From NCBI GenBank assembly GCA_044221335.1, contig JBGAPI010000012.1:48742-112741 (forward strand): a stretch of DNA of 64,000 bases, read 5' to 3'. The notes beneath the pieces are model-generated. The model ran no database searches. It saw nothing but the letters and a program-made list of their open reading frames with translations, and was not told the DNA's origin. This DNA is from JBGAPI01 sp044221335. Lineage in GTDB: Bacteria > Pseudomonadota > Gammaproteobacteria > Xanthomonadales > Ahniellaceae. The position numbers and the translations under genes were made by a program. The stretch's first letter is position 1. Each line of letters starts with the position of its first letter. Of this stretch, positions 48,635 through 56,748 are shown one piece after another.

Positions 48635-49714
48635 TCAGCCGCGCAGGGAACTGAACCAGATCGTGGTGCCGAGCATGAACAGGAACCCGAAGATGCCCAC
48701 GCAGACCTGCACCGTCAGATAGACGATCGCGGCGCGCCAGCGCAGCGCGCGGACCAGCTCCGGTGGCGGCGCGGTATCGGACAGTGCAAGGGCCATGGGA
48801 CGTGCCGCCCGCACGAAGGCCAGCAGGGTCGCCACGGACACCAGGACCATCGCCAGCGCGCCGGCGTCGACCAGCCAGGCGACCTGATACCACAGGCCGA
48901 CCTGGGTGGCGACCTGCATCACCAGGCCGATCAGGAAGTAGGGCAGCATGCCGGCCGTCACCAGGTAGAGGAACACCGTCCCGGCCGCGGCGGCGTGGGC
49001 TGGCGCGGGCCTCAGGTCCAGCACCATCCGTCGGAACACGTGGCTCATCAGGAGCAGCAGGACGCCGGTCATCAGCGCCCCGAACAGCGAATTCGCACCG
49101 GACTGCAGCCAGCGCTCGATGAAGCGCAGCCGTGCGTCGGCGCCGCGCGCCAGCCGGTCCAGGCGCGCGGCCACGGCGGCGCGCCGGCCCGGATCGAGCG
49201 CGGCGGTGTCGTCGTGGTAGTTCCGCAGCACGTCGTCGACCGCGGCGCGGCGCGCCGCGGCATCGACGACGCCCTCGCGCAGCAGGAACAGCGCGGTGAA
49301 GCTGCGCGAATGGAAGCGCTTCCAGTCGGCGCTGCCGCTCGCCATCGGTCGATCCGGTGTCGGCAGATCCGCGGCAATCGCCGCACGGATCTCGTCGTAG
49401 CTCGATCGGGAGAGCTCGAACACCGAGGACTTCGGCAATTCGACGACCCACGCCGACAGCGCGGCGACCGCCGACAGCACGACCGTCGGCAGGACGATCC
49501 AGAGAAAGCGCGCGAAGCCCATCGCAGTGATCCCGAGCTCCCCGGACGGCGCGACCGCCAGCCGCGGTTCGCGGCGGAGGCGTGCCCAGGCGCCGAAGAA
49601 GGCGAGCGCGTCGAACCAGGAGCCTGCCATCGCGCCGGGATCGCGCACCGCTGCGACGCCGGCCGGTTGCACCACGGCCATCCCCGAATTCCCGTGCTCG
49701 CCCGCCATCACCAT
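48635..49714 (-). CDS. Uncharacterised multi-pass membrane protein
   Basis: A 359-aa protein with about five membrane helices. The first (FLWIVLPTVVLSAVAALSAWV) precedes a periplasmic helical domain of ~130 residues (SSYDEIRAAIAADL ... RLRFIERWLQSGA). Then come four helices, including FGALMTGVLLLLMSHVF and YLTVQVCVGIFGFLFMLGT. The arrangement recalls DUF3667/Yip1-like proteins, but I cannot assign it. ATGs at 49714 and 49708 are equivalent. It is divergent from the LuxR-type regulator. Confidence 0.62.
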   Translation of the reverse strand: MVMAGEHGNSGMAVVQPAGVAAVRDPGAMAGSWFDALAFFGAWARLRREPRLAVAPSGELGITAMGFARFLWIVLPTVVLSAVAALSAWVVELPKSSVFELSRSSYDEIRAAIAADLPTPDRPMASGSADWKRFHSRSFTALFLLREGVVDAAARRAAVDDVLRNYHDDTAALDPGRRAAVAARLDRLARGADARLRFIERWLQSGANSLFGALMTGVLLLLMSHVFRRMVLDLRPAPAHAAAAGTVFLYLVTAGMLPYFLIGLVMQVATQVGLWYQVAWLVDAGALAMVLVSVATLLAFVRAARPMALALSDTAPPPELVRALRWRAAIVYLTVQVCVGIFGFLFMLGTTIWFSSLRG

Positions 49715-49870
49715 GCTCCGACGCCGGACGACGACACCGGCATTGCAACGAGAGGCGCGAAACGACGGCGGCGTGCGACACCGGTGCCGCCGACCGGCAG
49801 CGGGTCGTGCCGAGCCTCGCTAAGCTTGGACGCCGCCGATCCGGCGGCGGAGTTCGGGGCGGACCCTGGC

Positions 49871-50284
49871 ATGTGGAAATCGATCGCCGGCTATGGCGCG
49901 CTGCTCGCCCTCGGCACGCTGGCGCTGCAATGGCTGGACTACCAGCGGCTGCTCCGCACCCATTCCGACGAGGTGATCTTCGGCGCCGTCGCGCTGATCT
50001 TCCTGGTGCTCGGCGTGCTGCTCGGGACGCGGGTATTCGCGCGACCGGCGCCGCCGCCGTTCGACGGCAATCCGCAGGCGGTCGCCTCGCTGGGCCTGTC
50101 CGCCCGCGAAGTGGAGGTGCTGTACGAACTCGCCGCCGGCCACGCCAACAAGGAGATCGCGCAGCGGCTCGCGGTCTCGCCGAACACCGTCAAGACGCAC
50201 GTGGCGCGGGTGTTCGAGAAGCTCGGGGCGAAGAACCGTACCGATGCGGTGAACAAGGCGCGGGAGCTGGGCATCGTGCCGTGA
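49871..50284 (+). CDS. Membrane-tethered LuxR-family transcription regulator
   Basis: A 137-aa protein. Two membrane segments (SIAGYGALLALGTLALQWL and EVIFGAVALIFLVLGVLLG) are followed by a cytoplasmic LuxR-type DNA-binding domain: LSAREVEVLYELAAGHANKEIAQRLAVSP with the recognition helix NTVKTHVARVFEKLGAKNRTDAV. No receiver or autoinducer domain is present. Such short membrane-bound LuxR-type regulators occur in Xanthomonadales and Bacteroidetes, with unknown targets. The divergent membrane protein gene (156-base gap) is an obvious candidate target. The start ATG 49871 gives the complete first helix. Confidence 0.85.
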   Translation: MWKSIAGYGALLALGTLALQWLDYQRLLRTHSDEVIFGAVALIFLVLGVLLGTRVFARPAPPPFDGNPQAVASLGLSAREVEVLYELAAGHANKEIAQRLAVSPNTVKTHVARVFEKLGAKNRTDAVNKARELGIVP

Positions 50285-50390
50285 TGCCCCCTCACGCTGC
50301 CCTCTCCCCCGCAAGCATGGGAGAGGATATCCGTGGTCCCGAGGCGGCGGCAGCGGAATCCGGGGCGCCACCGGTCCGATTCCGAGCGCC

Positions 50391-50427
50391 CGATCGAAGG
50401 GGCTGTCGGGGCTTTCGCCCCTCCCAC
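50391..50427. repeat. REP-like repeat (family 3)
   Basis: On the minus strand it reads GTGGGAGGGGCGAAAGCCCC then GACAGCCCCTTCG. GGGGC/GCCCC pairs around GAAA, and a second GTGGGAG stands just beside it (50444-50450). This is the common GGGAGGGGCGAAAGCCCCGACAG type of REP in Xanthomonadales and Pseudomonas. It is non-coding and sits between convergent genes. Confidence 0.55.
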
Positions 50428-50459
50428 ATTGGGACTGGCGTTCCTCCCACAACCCAATG

Positions 50460-50494
50460 AAAACGGGCCGGAACGGCATGCCGCCCCGGCCCGT
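50460..50494 (-). terminator. Intrinsic terminator of the acidic protein gene
   Basis: On the minus strand, ACGGGCCGG and CCGGCCCGT form the main stem, with CGGCATGCCG palindromic within the loop, and TTTT follows directly. It begins 20 bases after the stop codon of the gene at 50515-51885. It is a textbook Rho-independent terminator and the best one in the window. Confidence 0.8.
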
Positions 50495-50514
50495 CGATAC
50501 ACGCTCAGGAACGA

Positions 50515-51885
50515 TCAGGCGTCGCCGTCGCCGTCGTCGCCGTCATCGCCACCGCCGTCGTCGTGTTCTTCGTGTTCCTCGACCTCTTCGTGGTGCTCCT
50601 CGACTTCCTCGTGGGTCTCTTCGTACTCCTCGACCTCCTCGTGGTACTCCTCCTGGTCCTCATGGTCGAGCAGTTCCTCGGACGACGAGACGTCGAGGCC
50701 TTCCTCGTGCCAGGTCTCCTCGGCGACGTCGAGGTTGACCTCCTCCTCCTCGTACACCACATGCTCGGATTCCTCGGTGATCTGTTCGGAGGCGTAGGAC
50801 TCCCAGCTGTATTCCTCGTAGGTGTAGCTCTCCTCGTAGGAGGTCTCCACCGACGACACTTCGGCGTAGCTGACGTCGGTGACCTCGAAGTCGATGCTGG
50901 CCTCGACCGAGATCTCGACGTCGATGTCGACCGTGTAGGAGACGTCGATGGTCTCCTCGTAGATCACGTCGTAGCTGGTGAATTCGGTCTGTACCCAGGT
51001 ATCGACGGCGTGGAAGTCGTCGCGGTACTCGGGGCCGGCGTAGTAGCAGCGGTAGGAATCCCACTCGCCCTCCACCACGTCGACCACCACCAGCGTGGTG
51101 AGGTAGGAATCGACGGTGGACGGCGCGTTGACCACGCGGTTGCTCTGGTCGATCAGCCGGGTGACGGCGAGCTCCGTGCCACGGTCGCCCTTGGCCTTCG
51201 CCTTCGCCTGGATCGGCGCCAGCTTGGCGGCGAACTGCTTCTGGCTGGCCTTGATCTTGTCGAGCCGCGCCTTCTCGGCCGGCGTCAGCTGGCCGCCCTT
51301 CTTCGCACGCGCACCTTCGGTGCCGAACCGCGCACGCAGGGTGGCGTAGGAGTTGTCGAGCTTCTGCAGGTAGGAGTCGACCTTGGCGTCCTTCACCCCG
51401 AGGCGCGGCCAGGCGACCTTCACCTTCGCCAGCACTTCGGTGCCATGCGACAGGGTGGAGGCGAGCTTCTTGTCCTTCTTCGCCGACTGCGCCTCGACAT
51501 CACGCAGGGTCTTGCCCATGTCCTGCAGCGCCCCCCAGAACGGCGCCTGCTTCTTGTTCTTGACGTCGAGCTTGCCCCCCGACGCCTTCTGCTGCTTCAT
51601 GATCCCGGCGACGGCCTCTGCGGCCTCCTGGGTCAGCTTCTTGCCGGAGGTCTTCTTCGGCGCCGCCGCATTCTTGCCCCCCTTGCCGCTCTTGCCGTGC
51701 TTGCCGGCCGTCGACGGCTTGCCCGCCGCGGTCGCGGCCGGCTTGCCGGAGGCCGCCGCCGGTGTCCCCGACGCGGCGTAGGCCGCCACACTCAGCGAAG
51801 CGCCGGCGATCGCCAGCGCCAGCCGCGTCAGCAGCGGCTTCAGGATCGGATTCCCAATCGCATTCCCCCGTTTCGCGATCATCAT
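50515..51885 (-). CDS. Exported protein with lysine-rich N-half and extremely acidic Glu/Tyr/His C-tail
   Basis: A 456-aa protein from ATG 51885, which has GGAG seven bases before it. The signal sequence ends near residue 37 (LAIAGASLSVAAYA). Next comes a Lys/Ala/Gly-rich linker (about 38-80), a helical domain with many Lys (about 80-270), and a beta-looking stretch with two Cys-Tyr residues (YRCYYAGPEYRDDF). The last ~150 residues are dominated by Glu, Asp, Val, Ser and Tyr, ending in near-periodic YHEEVEEYEETHEEVEEH units and DDGGGDDGDDGDGDA. I recognise no family. Opposite charges in the two halves and the Glu/His/Asp tail suggest self-association or divalent metal binding. It has its own terminator. 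Confidence 0.8.
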   Translation of the reverse strand: MMIAKRGNAIGNPILKPLLTRLALAIAGASLSVAAYAASGTPAAASGKPAATAAGKPSTAGKHGKSGKGGKNAAAPKKTSGKKLTQEAAEAVAGIMKQQKASGGKLDVKNKKQAPFWGALQDMGKTLRDVEAQSAKKDKKLASTLSHGTEVLAKVKVAWPRLGVKDAKVDSYLQKLDNSYATLRARFGTEGARAKKGGQLTPAEKARLDKIKASQKQFAAKLAPIQAKAKAKGDRGTELAVTRLIDQSNRVVNAPSTVDSYLTTLVVVDVVEGEWDSYRCYYAGPEYRDDFHAVDTWVQTEFTSYDVIYEETIDVSYTVDIDVEISVEASIDFEVTDVSYAEVSSVETSYEESYTYEEYSWESYASEQITEESEHVVYEEEEVNLDVAEETWHEEGLDVSSSEELLDHEDQEEYHEEVEEYEETHEEVEEHHEEVEEHEEHDDGGGDDGDDGDGDA

Positions 51886-52474
51886 TTCGAATCTCCGTAG
51901 GTAAGGTCGCAGACCGCCGGACCGGGACCGGCCCGATGCGGAACACCAGATGATTCTTCCCTCGCTGCCGCGCACCGTTGGGCGTCCCCTGACAGCGACT
52001 CGATCCTACGCCCGCGGATTAAAGTTCGGTTTATCCGTGGAAACATCCGTAGCAATCCCGGCGCGACGCGCGGACGCAAGCCGCCAGGAGCGAGGCCCCG
52101 GGGACGATCGGTGAAGGTGGGTCAGACAAGGCCTCCCGTCAGTGCTAGGAGGAGCGCGGCGACGATCGAACACCCCAGCGACGGCGCGACCGTCGCTCCG
52201 GCACGGGAGCGGTGAGGCCGGATGGCCCCCTGCCCTCGCCCGCACGGGACTCCGTTCCCGACAGGTCGACTCTGAACCCCGATTCCTGAACGACGAGCCG
52301 TACCGAACAAGGGCCGCTTCCTTCGCGTTCAGCTTCGGCGCCTCGTCGGCGATCGTCCCGTCCCCCGAAATCCCCCGCAAAGCGAGTGATTTGGCCAGAA
52401 TCACCCATCCGGGTGATTGCCTGGATCCGGTCGGCAGGCCTCAATCGGCCACCCCAACCCACGAGGAGTGCGCC
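51886..52474. other. Gene-free region
   Basis: These 589 bases lie between divergent genes and should hold both their promoters. Open frames here are short and look like GC-rich noise. A degenerate family-1 repeat lies at 52137-52181. A GAGGAG ribosome site for the next gene is at 52462-52467. An AT-richer stretch near 52020-52040 (TTAAAGTTCGGTTTATCCG) is the most likely place for a promoter of the acidic protein gene. Confidence 0.4.
52137..52181. repeat. Degenerate family-1 repeat, left arm only
   Basis: CGTCAGTGCTAGGAGGAGCG, then CGGCGACGATCGAACACCCCAGCG (split here to show the parts), matches the left arm of copies A and B with several substitutions. The right arm is not recognisable. 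It seems to be a decayed copy. Confidence 0.45.
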
Positions 52475-53020
52475 ATGTTCAAGTCCATCATCGTCCACGG
52501 TCTGATCGCCGGCCTGATCGCCGGCGGCTTCATGTTGTTCATGGTGTTGACGATGGACGGGCATCCGCCGCCGTCCCTCGGGATGCTGCTCGGCTACGCC
52601 AGCATGCTGATCGCCTTCTCGGCGGTGTTCGCGGCCGTGAAGCGCCATCGGGACCAGGCCCTCGGGGGCGTGATCGGCTTCTGGCCGGGTTTCGGCATGG
52701 GCATGGCGATCGTGCTGATCGGCAGCACCATGTACGTCCTGGCCTGGGAAGCCGCGCTCGCGATGACCCACATGGACTTCATGGGCGAATACGCGAAGGC
52801 CGTGCTCGCCGAGAAGAAGGCCGCCGGCGCCAGCGCCGAGGAGCTCGCCAAGATGGCGGCGGAGATGGAGGCCTTCGGCAAGGAGTACATGGCCAAGCCC
52901 CTGTTCCGGATGGGCATGAGCTTCCTCGAGATCTTCCCGGTCGGCCTCCTGGTCGCCCTGGTCAGCGCCGCCCTGCTGCGCAACCGTCGCTTCGCCGCCG
53001 CGGATCGCTTCCGCGGCGGC
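52475..53020 (+). CDS. DUF4199 family membrane protein with no stop codon at the expected end
   Basis: It starts at ATG 52475 behind GAGGAG. The ~180-residue DUF4199 part has four membrane helices (IVHGLIAGLIAGGFMLFMVL, MLLGYASMLIAFSAVFAAV, GFGMGMAIVLIGSTMYVLA and SFLEIFPVGLLVALVSAALL). A charged periplasmic helix lies between the third and fourth (AVLAEKKAAGASAEELAKMA). Homologues end shortly after the last helix. Here the frame stays open through a strong hairpin and about 380 bases of non-coding-looking sequence into the next gene. A lost stop codon or a small indel is the simplest reading. The end coordinate given marks the end of credible coding. Function unknown. Confidence 0.68.
52994..53020 (+). 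terminator. Stem-loop at the end of the DUF4199 gene
   Basis: GCCGCCGCGGA (52994-53004) pairs perfectly with TCCGCGGCGGC (53010-53020) around TCGCT. A weak T-stretch (GTTTCG) follows. Its position inside an open frame argues that the protein should have ended before or at this point. The bases from here to 53398 (about 380) show no gene that I can support. Confidence 0.5.
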
Positions 53021-53398
53021 GCTTCCGTTTCGCGCCAGCGCCGTCCTCATGATCCCGTCCGACGTCGCCGCGTTGTCGGGCAGCTGCGCGACCATCCCGG
53101 CGCGATATGGAGCAGGCGCCGAAGTCGGCCGGCATGGCGCGGAACGCCCCGGTGCCTCTCTGCCCCGCCATGCCGGCGGCGAAGTCCTTCTCCCCGCGGG
53201 ATCAGGAGCAGGGTTCCGGCGCCGCGACGCGGTGCCTCCTCCGTACAATGCGCGCCGGCCGACAAGGCGAGCACTGCGGCAACCGGTCGTGCTCGCCGAC
53301 GATCGCGATGGGCGGCTGGCTGTGCCCGGCGCAGCCGCGCCACTTCGAGGCGCCGCCGGCCAGTCTGGACGCGAAATTCAAGGCGAAAGTGCACCGGC

Positions 53399-54007
53399 AT
53401 GAGCCACTCCCGACCCACCTCCGTTGTACTTGCAGCGCGCTTCGCACTGGCGTCGATCCTGCTGCTCGCCGTCGTCGCCGCCGCGCTGCAGGTCCTGCGC
53501 AGTGACCTCGACCCGGTTGCCGCGCAGCTGTCGAGCTACCTCGTCGGCGACTACGGAGTGCTGTTGCGAATCTGCTACTACCTGCTCGGTGCCGGCATCG
53601 TCGCGCTGGCCTGGGCCGGTCGCGCGACCGCGTCCGCCGCGCCGCTGCGGGATGCGACGGCACTGCTGTTCGCGCTCGCCGGGATCGCGCTGCCCCCGGT
53701 CGCGGTGACCCAGCTCTGGGTGCCTGACGACACCGCTCGCCTCGTCCACGGACTCTGCGCGCAGACGGTGTTCCTGTGCATCTCGATGGCGCTGCTGCTG
53801 CAGGCGATCGGGTGGCGACAGGTCGCGTCACTGACGGCACGTTCGCGTGGCCGCATCGCGCTGGCGCTCGCCTGCGTCGCGTTGCTGGCCGTGAATCTCG
53901 CTCACCTGCCATTGCCACGCGGGGCCACGCAGAAGCTTCTGATTGCGGCGATCCTGGTCGCGCTGGCGTGGTCGTCGGCAAGTATCGCCAGAGTCGCAAG
54001 AACATAG
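53399..54007 (+). CDS. DUF998 family membrane protein
   Basis: A 202-aa protein from ATG 53399 with six membrane helices. The family mark is the first-loop segment SDLDPVAAQLSSYLVGDYG, followed by LLRICYYLLGAGIVALAW. DUF998 proteins are small hydrophobic proteins of unknown function. The gene is in the same frame as the DUF4199 reading upstream, but its own signal-like N-terminus (SVVLAARFALASILLLAVVA) and full domain length show it is separate. Its stop codon lies inside a family-2 repeat. Confidence 0.75.
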   Translation: MSHSRPTSVVLAARFALASILLLAVVAAALQVLRSDLDPVAAQLSSYLVGDYGVLLRICYYLLGAGIVALAWAGRATASAAPLRDATALLFALAGIALPPVAVTQLWVPDDTARLVHGLCAQTVFLCISMALLLQAIGWRQVASLTARSRGRIALALACVALLAVNLAHLPLPRGATQKLLIAAILVALAWSSASIARVART

Positions 54008-54065
54008 GGCGGGCTCTGCCCGCCATCGCCCGGACGCACCGCGATGGCACGCAGGGCGCGCCCTA
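54004..54065. repeat. Dispersed palindromic repeat, family 2 (copy B)
   Basis: TAGGGCGGGCTCTGCCCGCC at the left and GGCACGCAGGGCGCGCCCTA at the right flank ATCGCCCGGACGCACCGCG. It has the same size, centre (CCGGACG..CGCG) and ends as copy A at 36609-36671. It supplies the TAG stop of the DUF998 gene and reaches the stop codon of the convergent hydrolase gene. Confidence 0.7.
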
Positions 54066-54971
54066 CGATTTCAGGTGCTTCTCGAAGTGCGCGAGCGTCC
54101 GCTCCCACGACAGCTTCGCCGCGGCCTCGTCGTAGCGCGGCGTGCTGTCGTTGTGGAAGCCGTGCTGGGTACCGGGATAGCGCTCGACCCGGAACTCGAC
54201 CTTGGCGGAGGTCAGCGCTTTTTCGTAGTCGACATAGCTGTTGTTGACCCGCTCGTCGGTGCCGGCGAGGTGGCACAGCAGCGCGGCCTTGATGTTCGGG
54301 ACGCGGGTCAAATCCGGCGCGATGCCGTAGTAGGGCGCGGCCGCCTGGAGGTCGGCGCCGAGTTCGGTCGCGAGATAGTTGGAGATCCCGCCGCCGAAGC
54401 AGAAGCCGGTGACGCCGAGCTTGCCGCTGCTTTTCGCGTGCGCCTTGACGAAGTGCGCGCCGTTGGCGAGGTCGACGCGCAGCTTCGCCGGATCGAGGCT
54501 GGCCTGCAGCTTGCGGCCGTCGTCGTCGTTGCCGGGATAGCCGCCGACCGGCGCGAGGCCGTCGGGCGCGAAGGCGAGAAAGCCCGCGACGGCGAGGCGC
54601 CGCGCGACATCCTCGACGTAGGGATTGAGCCCGCGGTTCTCGTGCACGACGAGCACGGCGCCGAACGTGCCTTCGCTGGCCGGGTGCACGAGGTAGCCGC
54701 GCATGGTGCCGGAGGTGCCGCCCGGCGACGGGTAGGTCACGTAGGTGGCACGGATGCGCTCGTCGGTGAACTTCACCGTCTCCGCCCGAGCGTAGTTCGG
54801 CAGCAGGGCCTCGGCCATCGCGAGGCCGGCGGCGCCGAGGCCGGCGATCGCCGCGGAGCGGCGCAGGAACTCGCGTCGCCCCATCGCGCTGTGGCAGTAC
54901 TCGTCGTACAGCGCGTAGATGCGCGGGTCGATGCTGTGGGCGTCGAGGGAAGCGGGTCGGTTGTCGCTCAC
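54063..54971 (-). CDS. Tat-exported dienelactone hydrolase family protein
   Basis: A 302-aa alpha/beta hydrolase. The first ~65 residues carry a twin-arginine signal (GRREFLRRSAAIAGLGAAGL) after a longer than usual 29-residue leader. The catalytic triad is Cys in GVTGFCFGGG, Asp in AGTDERV and His in PGTQHGFHND, so it uses a cysteine nucleophile as do classical dienelactone hydrolases. The order and the start SIDPRIYALYDEYCH resemble the YghX/YdjB-like exported branch. It probably acts on lactones or esters in the periplasm. It is a single gene convergent with DUF998. Confidence 0.9.
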   Translation of the reverse strand: MSDNRPASLDAHSIDPRIYALYDEYCHSAMGRREFLRRSAAIAGLGAAGLAMAEALLPNYARAETVKFTDERIRATYVTYPSPGGTSGTMRGYLVHPASEGTFGAVLVVHENRGLNPYVEDVARRLAVAGFLAFAPDGLAPVGGYPGNDDDGRKLQASLDPAKLRVDLANGAHFVKAHAKSSGKLGVTGFCFGGGISNYLATELGADLQAAAPYYGIAPDLTRVPNIKAALLCHLAGTDERVNNSYVDYEKALTSAKVEFRVERYPGTQHGFHNDSTPRYDEAAAKLSWERTLAHFEKHLKS

Positions 54972-55078
54972 GGCAGGACTCCTCGGGGCGGACCGCGGCG
55001 AGTGTAGTCGGGGCGGCCGCCGGTTGACGCTCCCGGTCCTCCTTCGCAGACTGGCGCCGGGTCCCTGGAGGTCGTCCG

Positions 55079-55453
55079 ATGGAATCCCTGCCGAACGGCG
55101 CGCCCGCCCTCCCGCCGGACTACGCCGCCTGGAGCGCCATCCGCGTCGACGACGAGTCCCTCGGTCGCACCCGCCTGTATCGCGACTGGCGCGACCCGTC
55201 GATGTGCCTCGGCAAGCAGGGCAGCGAAAACTTTCCCTGCTGCCTGATGATCGGCGAGCGCCAGGATCAGTTGTTCGTGATGCTGCTGTACGCGCCGCCG
55301 CGACCCTACGAGCCGCCCCGCTGGCGTTACGTCGTCACCGCCGGCGCGGAATGGGACATCGCCGCCGAGTTCCCGGACTTCGCCGCCCTGCATGCCTTCC
55401 TCGGGAGCGAGACGCCGCTGGCGCCGCCCACGACCCGGCGAAATCGAGGCTGA
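55079..55453 (+). CDS. Small uncharacterised soluble protein
   Basis: A 124-aa protein with no signal or membrane segment. It begins with a Pro/Ala-rich stretch, then YRDWRDPSMCLGKQGSENFPC, DQLFVMLLYAPPRPYEPPRW and GAEWDIAAEFPDFAALHAFL, an alternating strand/helix pattern. Three cysteines are present. No family recognised. An upstream GGAGG (55067-55071) supports the start. It lies 61 bases before the next lipoprotein gene on the same strand. Confidence 0.55.
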   Translation: MESLPNGAPALPPDYAAWSAIRVDDESLGRTRLYRDWRDPSMCLGKQGSENFPCCLMIGERQDQLFVMLLYAPPRPYEPPRWRYVVTAGAEWDIAAEFPDFAALHAFLGSETPLAPPTTRRNRG

Positions 55454-55514
55454 CGGCTGTCCAGCGGAGGCCCGGTGGATCATCATTCGCCGTCGCCCAA
55501 CCCGGAGCCTGCCC

Positions 55515-56135
55515 ATGAACCGCCTCGACCGCCGTCCGCTCGCCGTCCTTCTCGCCACGGCCGCCCTCGCCGCCTGCGGCACCGCACCGGTGAAGCACGA
55601 GGCCGCGGCGCCCGCTCCCGCTCCGGCCGCGGCCCGGAATGCGCCGACGGCCTCGGCGTTCGAGCATGCCGTCGAGCACGGCAACGTGATCGTCAGCGCG
55701 CAGCCGACCAGCGCCGACCTCGCCTCGCTGCATGAGCGCGGCATCGAGCGCGTGTTCAACCTGCGCAGCGACGATGAGATGAATCCCGCCGACCTCGGCT
55801 TCGACGAGAACGAGTTCCTCGGCAAGGCCAGCGTCCCCTATGGCCGCGCCCCGGTGACCGGTGCCGCCAGCTACACGCCGGAAGCGCTGGAGCAGTTCCG
55901 CCGCTTCGTCGAGGGCAGCCACGGCAAAGTGCTGCTGCACTGCGCTTCCGGCGCGCGCGCCAGCCAGCTGATGGCCGCGTACGAGGTGAAGTACCTCGGC
56001 AAGAGCCCCGACGAGGCGCTGCGCGGCCTCGCCCCGTTCGGAGGCTGGCCGCTGCCGCTGGAGCGCCTGACCGGGATGAAGCTCACGGTCGAGGGCAAGC
56101 CCGCCGCCGACGGCTTCGAGGACGCGAAGCACTGA
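55515..56135 (+). CDS. CX5R phosphatase-like lipoprotein (DUF442/beta-lactamase-hydrolase-like domain)
   Basis: A 206-aa lipoprotein (lipobox LAAC). After an Ala/Pro linker, the domain starts VIVSAQPTSADLASLHERGI and FNLRSDDEM. This is the pattern of the dual-specificity-phosphatase-like DUF442 (BLH) family. The active-site loop is HCASGARAS (HCx5R with Cys and Arg kept). Family members may act as phosphatases or sulfur-handling hydrolases. An exported, lipid-anchored form is unusual. No partner gene is close by. The substrate is unknown. Confidence 0.78.
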   Translation: MNRLDRRPLAVLLATAALAACGTAPVKHEAAAPAPAPAAARNAPTASAFEHAVEHGNVIVSAQPTSADLASLHERGIERVFNLRSDDEMNPADLGFDENEFLGKASVPYGRAPVTGAASYTPEALEQFRRFVEGSHGKVLLHCASGARASQLMAAYEVKYLGKSPDEALRGLAPFGGWPLPLERLTGMKLTVEGKPAADGFEDAKH

Positions 56136-56223
56136 CGATCCGCGCGGTCCCGGAAATTCGCGGATGCGGGCAGGCGTCCGCAGATCCGTTTCCGGCAGGC
56201 GTCCTGGTCTCCTGGAGTGGCCC

Positions 56224-56511
56224 ATGTCCGAGTCCGATTCCGATTCCGATTCCGATTCCGAGAAATACTGGTTTCCCGCCAAGCGCTACGGCTATGGCTG
56301 GGGCTTCCCGACGACCTGGCAGGGCGTCGTCGTGCTGCTCGCCTATGCCGCGGCGGTCGTGGCGGGCGTCCTGCTGCTGCCGCCGACCCGCGCGCCGCTG
56401 CTGTTCGTCGGCTACGTGGTGGTGCAGTCGGCGATGCTGTGGTTCGTGTGCTGGATGAAGGGTGAGCCGGCGAAGTGGCGGTGGGGGGACGACCCGAAGG
56501 ACTCCCCGTAG
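56224..56511 (+). CDS. Small membrane protein with Ser-Asp repeat start
   Basis: A 95-aa protein from ATG 56224, with GGAG nine bases before it. It starts with four or five Ser-Asp pairs encoded by a GATTCC hexamer repeated four times (56236-56259). Two membrane helices follow, GVVVLLAYAAAVVAGVLLL and LLFVGYVVVQSAMLWFVCW, with a charged end. The C-terminal two-helix region resembles small DUF-type proteins seen beside many genes, with no known function. Change in hexamer number would alter the tail length without shifting frame. Confidence 0.68.
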   Translation: MSESDSDSDSDSEKYWFPAKRYGYGWGFPTTWQGVVVLLAYAAAVVAGVLLLPPTRAPLLFVGYVVVQSAMLWFVCWMKGEPAKWRWGDDPKDSP

Positions 56512-56748
56512 TCGCGAATGCGCGAGGATCACGCCTGGGATCCGGATGGCGCCGGCCAGCGTCGGTCACCGCTGGCATCGACCTCTCGCCGCATGTCCCC
56601 AGGCCATCCGATCGCTCCGATCGCGTCGCCGCAGACGTGTCGCCCGGGCTCCCGCAGCGTCACTCGGCGCGGCGGCACGTCCCCGACTTGAGATTTCGCC
56701 GCGACGCCCCCTAGTCTCGGCCTGCCGCCGCCGATTCGACCGGACCGC

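Noticed and set aside
52475..54007. DUF4199-DUF998 as a genuine fusion protein
   Set aside because: The joining segment looks like translated intergenic sequence with a hairpin, and DUF998 has its own normal start.
56230..56262. GATTCC hexamers considered as a regulatory tandem repeat
   Set aside because: They lie inside a coding region in frame, after a ribosome site, and encode Ser-Asp pairs.
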